Source: CAYRPN01 sp964426135 (GTDB lineage: Bacteria; Planctomycetota; Phycisphaerae; Phycisphaerales; Phycisphaeraceae). Taken from it: DNA of 7,021 nucleotides. Positions 5,533 to 7,021 of this stretch are shown here, piece by piece. The notes under the pieces were generated by a model. It worked only from the letters and a program-made list of their open reading frames with translations. It was not told the origin of the DNA and ran no database searches. The position numbers and the translations under genes are program-made. The stretch covers positions 1-7,021 of the forward strand of contig CAYRPN010000199.1 in the NCBI GenBank assembly GCA_964426135.1, written 5' to 3'. Within the stretch, counting starts at the first letter, position 1, and each line of letters begins with the position of its first letter.

Positions 5533-6840
5533 TCACAGCGCGCCGCCGCCGCCGCGCATTTTCTCCAGCCAGTGCGGCACGCGTTCCGGCCGCAGGAACA
5601 GGTAATACAGCCGTCCCTCCACCACCTGCCGGCCCGCGCGCGCTTCGGCCTCGGGGCCGATCCCGAAATAGATGTCCGCCCGCCCCGGCGCGCGGATCGC
5701 CCCGCCCGTGTCCTGGTCCAGCATGAGCTGGCGATAGGGCTGGAAATCCTCCGGCACCTTCGGCCTCGATGACTTGTTCATGAACGAAAAGAATCCGCCC
5801 GAGTCCGCCCCGGGCGCGACCACCTGCGCCCCGCCGCGCGTGCCGGCGCCGGCCGCCGCGTTCGTCTCCACCAGCGTCACGCAGCCGCGCGGATAGATGC
5901 TCTTGTCCGTCGCCAGCGTGCGCACCGGCTCCACCTTGAACCCCAGCGAGCCGGAGGGCCAGTCGGTCTCGTCGTACTCCTTGAAGAACACGAAGCGATC
6001 GTTGCGCTGAATGTAGCGGTCGAGCTCCTGCGGATTTCGTGCGAAGTAATCGCGGATGACGGGCAGGCTGATCGCGTCAGGGTCGATCTTTTCCTCTTCG
6101 CCGAGCAGGCGTCCGATGCTCGTGTACGGCAGGCCGTTGGTTCCGGCGAACCCGACGAGCATGCTCGTTCCGTCGGTCATGGTCAGCCGCGCCGAGCCCT
6201 GCACCTCGACAATGTACGCATCGAGTCGCGAGCGAAGAAAAACCAGCTCCTGTCCCGCGAGCATGTTGCTGTTCTCGATGTGCGAGCGCGGCGGATACTG
6301 CTCGACTCGCCCGTTGATGGAGCGTCCACTCACTTCGCCGGTCTTCGGATCGCTGACCAGGTCCGCCGGCCGCTTGTAGAGCGGGAAGCGGTACTCGGCG
6401 GTGCGAACCTTCGACGCGTTGAAAATCGGCGAGTAGTAGCCGGTGAACAGCAGCGTGCCGGTGCCGTCCCAGCCCACGCTGGTGTAGACGTCGAACTCCT
6501 CGCGCATGCGGACGAGGAATGCCTCGGTGGTCTTGCCTTCCCACGCAATCTGCGGCAGGGCGTACAGGCTCGCGCGGGCCTGATCGTGGGTGATGCCGTT
6601 CATCGGAAAGTGCGTCTGCGATGAAGGCTTGTCGAACCAGCCGAGGCTGCGCTTTGTCGCGGCGACGAATGCCTCATCCATCGGCAACGCGAAGCGCAGA
6701 TCGGGCCAGTCTTTCACATCGAGCTTTTTCAAGGCGCTCTCGCCTGGCGGCAGCGGCCGGGCGTATTGCGGCTTCGGCGATTTGCAGCCGACGAGGAAAC
6801 TCAAGGCGATGAGCGCGAAGATCGAAAGATGTCGTGACAT
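5533..6840 (-). CDS. mltA: Membrane-bound lytic murein transglycosylase A (lipoprotein)
   Basis: The 435-residue product is predicted to cleave the MurNAc-GlcNAc bond of peptidoglycan, forming 1,6-anhydroMurNAc ends, during wall turnover. MSRHLSIFALIALSFLVGC is a lipoprotein signal with lipobox LVGC, so Cys19 would be lipidated. MltA motifs occur in the expected order: LLFTGYYSPIF (130-140), YPPRSHIE (182-189), VEVQGSARL (211-219), YTSIGRLL (239-246), NDRFVFF (280-286) and ATDKSIYPRGCVTLVET (310-326). The C-terminal 3D-type segment is LDQDTGGAI (374-382) and RADIYFGIGPEAE (387-399). By comparison with E. coli MltA recalled from memory, D377 is the catalytic aspartate, and D389 is also conserved. 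An Ala/Gly/Ser-rich stretch at about 327-366 makes the loop before the catalytic strand roughly 20 residues longer than in E. coli and helps explain the larger total size (about 365 residues in E. coli). An AAGGA (complement of 6852-6856) lies 11 nt before the ATG. The gene is antiparallel to the rest of the window. Confidence 0.95.
   Translation of the reverse strand: MSRHLSIFALIALSFLVGCKSPKPQYARPLPPGESALKKLDVKDWPDLRFALPMDEAFVAATKRSLGWFDKPSSQTHFPMNGITHDQARASLYALPQIAWEGKTTEAFLVRMREEFDVYTSVGWDGTGTLLFTGYYSPIFNASKVRTAEYRFPLYKRPADLVSDPKTGEVSGRSINGRVEQYPPRSHIENSNMLAGQELVFLRSRLDAYIVEVQGSARLTMTDGTSMLVGFAGTNGLPYTSIGRLLGEEEKIDPDAISLPVIRDYFARNPQELDRYIQRNDRFVFFKEYDETDWPSGSLGFKVEPVRTLATDKSIYPRGCVTLVETNAAAGAGTRGGAQVVAPGADSGGFFSFMNKSSRPKVPEDFQPYRQLMLDQDTGGAIRAPGRADIYFGIGPEAEARAGRQVVEGRLYYLFLRPERVPHWLEKMRGGGGAL
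5538..5559 (+). terminator. Possible weak terminator for the lipoprotein gene, inside the 3' end of mltA
   Basis: GCGCG (5538-5542) and CGCGC (5550-5554) form a 5-bp stem with a 7-nt loop, followed by ATTTT (5555-5559), 16 nt after the lipoprotein stop. The sequence also encodes the glycine-rich C-terminus of the opposing mltA, so the GC pattern may be only coding. It is the only terminator-like element between the convergent genes. Confidence 0.3.
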
Positions 6841-6888
6841 GGCGGGTTCCGTCCTTGAAACCAGGGTGGGGCGATGAGCGGAAACGGC

Positions 6889-6894
6889 ATTCTA
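6889..6894 (-). promoter_or_regulatory. -10-like box TAGAAT upstream of mltA
   Basis: On the minus strand TAGAAT reads in the context CGCTTAGAATGCC, with 48 nt between it and the mltA ATG. It is the best -10-like hexamer in this interval. CGTCTT lies at the 17-nt -35 spacing and TTCAAC only 13 nt away, so no good -35 is present. The tandem-repeat tract lies directly upstream of the box. Confidence 0.4.
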
Positions 6895-6916
6895 AGCGGG
6901 AATGCGAGTTGAAGAC

Positions 6917-6970
6917 GAATGGGAGGAGGAATGGGAGGCGAGTAGGAGTAGGAGTAGGAGTAGGAGTAAG
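6917..6970. repeat. Tandem repeats: 12-nt unit x2 then hexamer AGTAGG x5
   Basis: Two 12-nt units, GAATGGGAGGAG (6917-6928) and GAATGGGAGGCG (6929-6940), differ at one base. Four perfect AGTAGG hexamers (6941-6964) and a fifth, AGTAAG (6965-6970), follow at once. One strand is strongly purine-rich. The tract starts 22 nt upstream of the mltA -10-like box and would not be transcribed from it. A 70-codon minus-strand frame crosses it (a Ser-Tyr repeat) but looks like repeat translation, not a gene. The remaining bases to the window end (6971-7021) show nothing I can assign. Confidence 0.9.
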
Positions 6971-7021
6971 AAACTATCCCGAAACGGCCAATCGATGACA
7001 CCGGCGATACCACAGCAAACC

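Noticed and set aside
6801..7013. 70-codon minus-strand frame with a Ser-Tyr repeat
   Set aside because: The repeat is simply the translated hexamer array; the frame overlaps the mltA start and promoter and has no ribosome-binding site I can see.
6974..7021. Possible C-terminal tail of a minus-strand gene entering at the right edge (15 codons then TAG)
   Set aside because: Too short to judge; an open stretch of 15 codons is expected by chance and no motif is visible. The adjoining sequence outside the window would settle it.

Overview
The window looks like a piece of a planctomycete chromosome, GC-rich and with fairly long intergenic spaces. The strongest evidence is the first gene, a secreted protein with the cytochrome-like/DUF1549/DUF1553 architecture (PSCyt2 and PSD1 families). 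That architecture is greatly expanded in Planctomycetes and relatives, and here it lies beside a secreted type I sulfatase, another family expanded there. Most gene starts have weak or no Shine-Dalgarno sequence, which fits that phylum. Class or genus cannot be assigned from this sequence.

Layout. Positions 1-320 hold no convincing gene. They contain a nested palindromic repeat (4-127), a second long imperfect inverted repeat (147-246) and a -10-like box. Four plus-strand genes follow: the DUF1549/DUF1553 protein (321-2522); a sulfatase (2909-4396), separated from it by a 386-nt gap carrying a REPIN-like repeat pair; shikimate kinase aroK (4461-4997); and a small lipoprotein (5117-5521). A minus-strand murein transglycosylase A lipoprotein, mltA (6840-5533), converges on the lipoprotein gene with only 11 nt between the stop codons. 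Upstream of mltA, up to the window edge, lies a purine-rich stretch with 12-nt and 6-nt tandem repeats.

How the genes work together. No single pathway is evident. The first two products are exported and could plausibly act in turnover of sulfated polysaccharide or other extracellular matter, but this is inference. aroK is a housekeeping gene of aromatic amino acid synthesis. mltA acts on the cell wall, and the small lipoprotein has no recognised function. Each of the five genes has its own TAnnAT box upstream, which argues for mostly separate transcription rather than one operon. The box before aroK is so close to its ATG that the mRNA would be leaderless.

I do not see a new defence system, CRISPR array, RNA gene or biosynthetic cluster. 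The most interesting material is non-coding: three separate inverted-repeat structures, the shared -10-like signal without -35 boxes, and the tandem repeat upstream of mltA.
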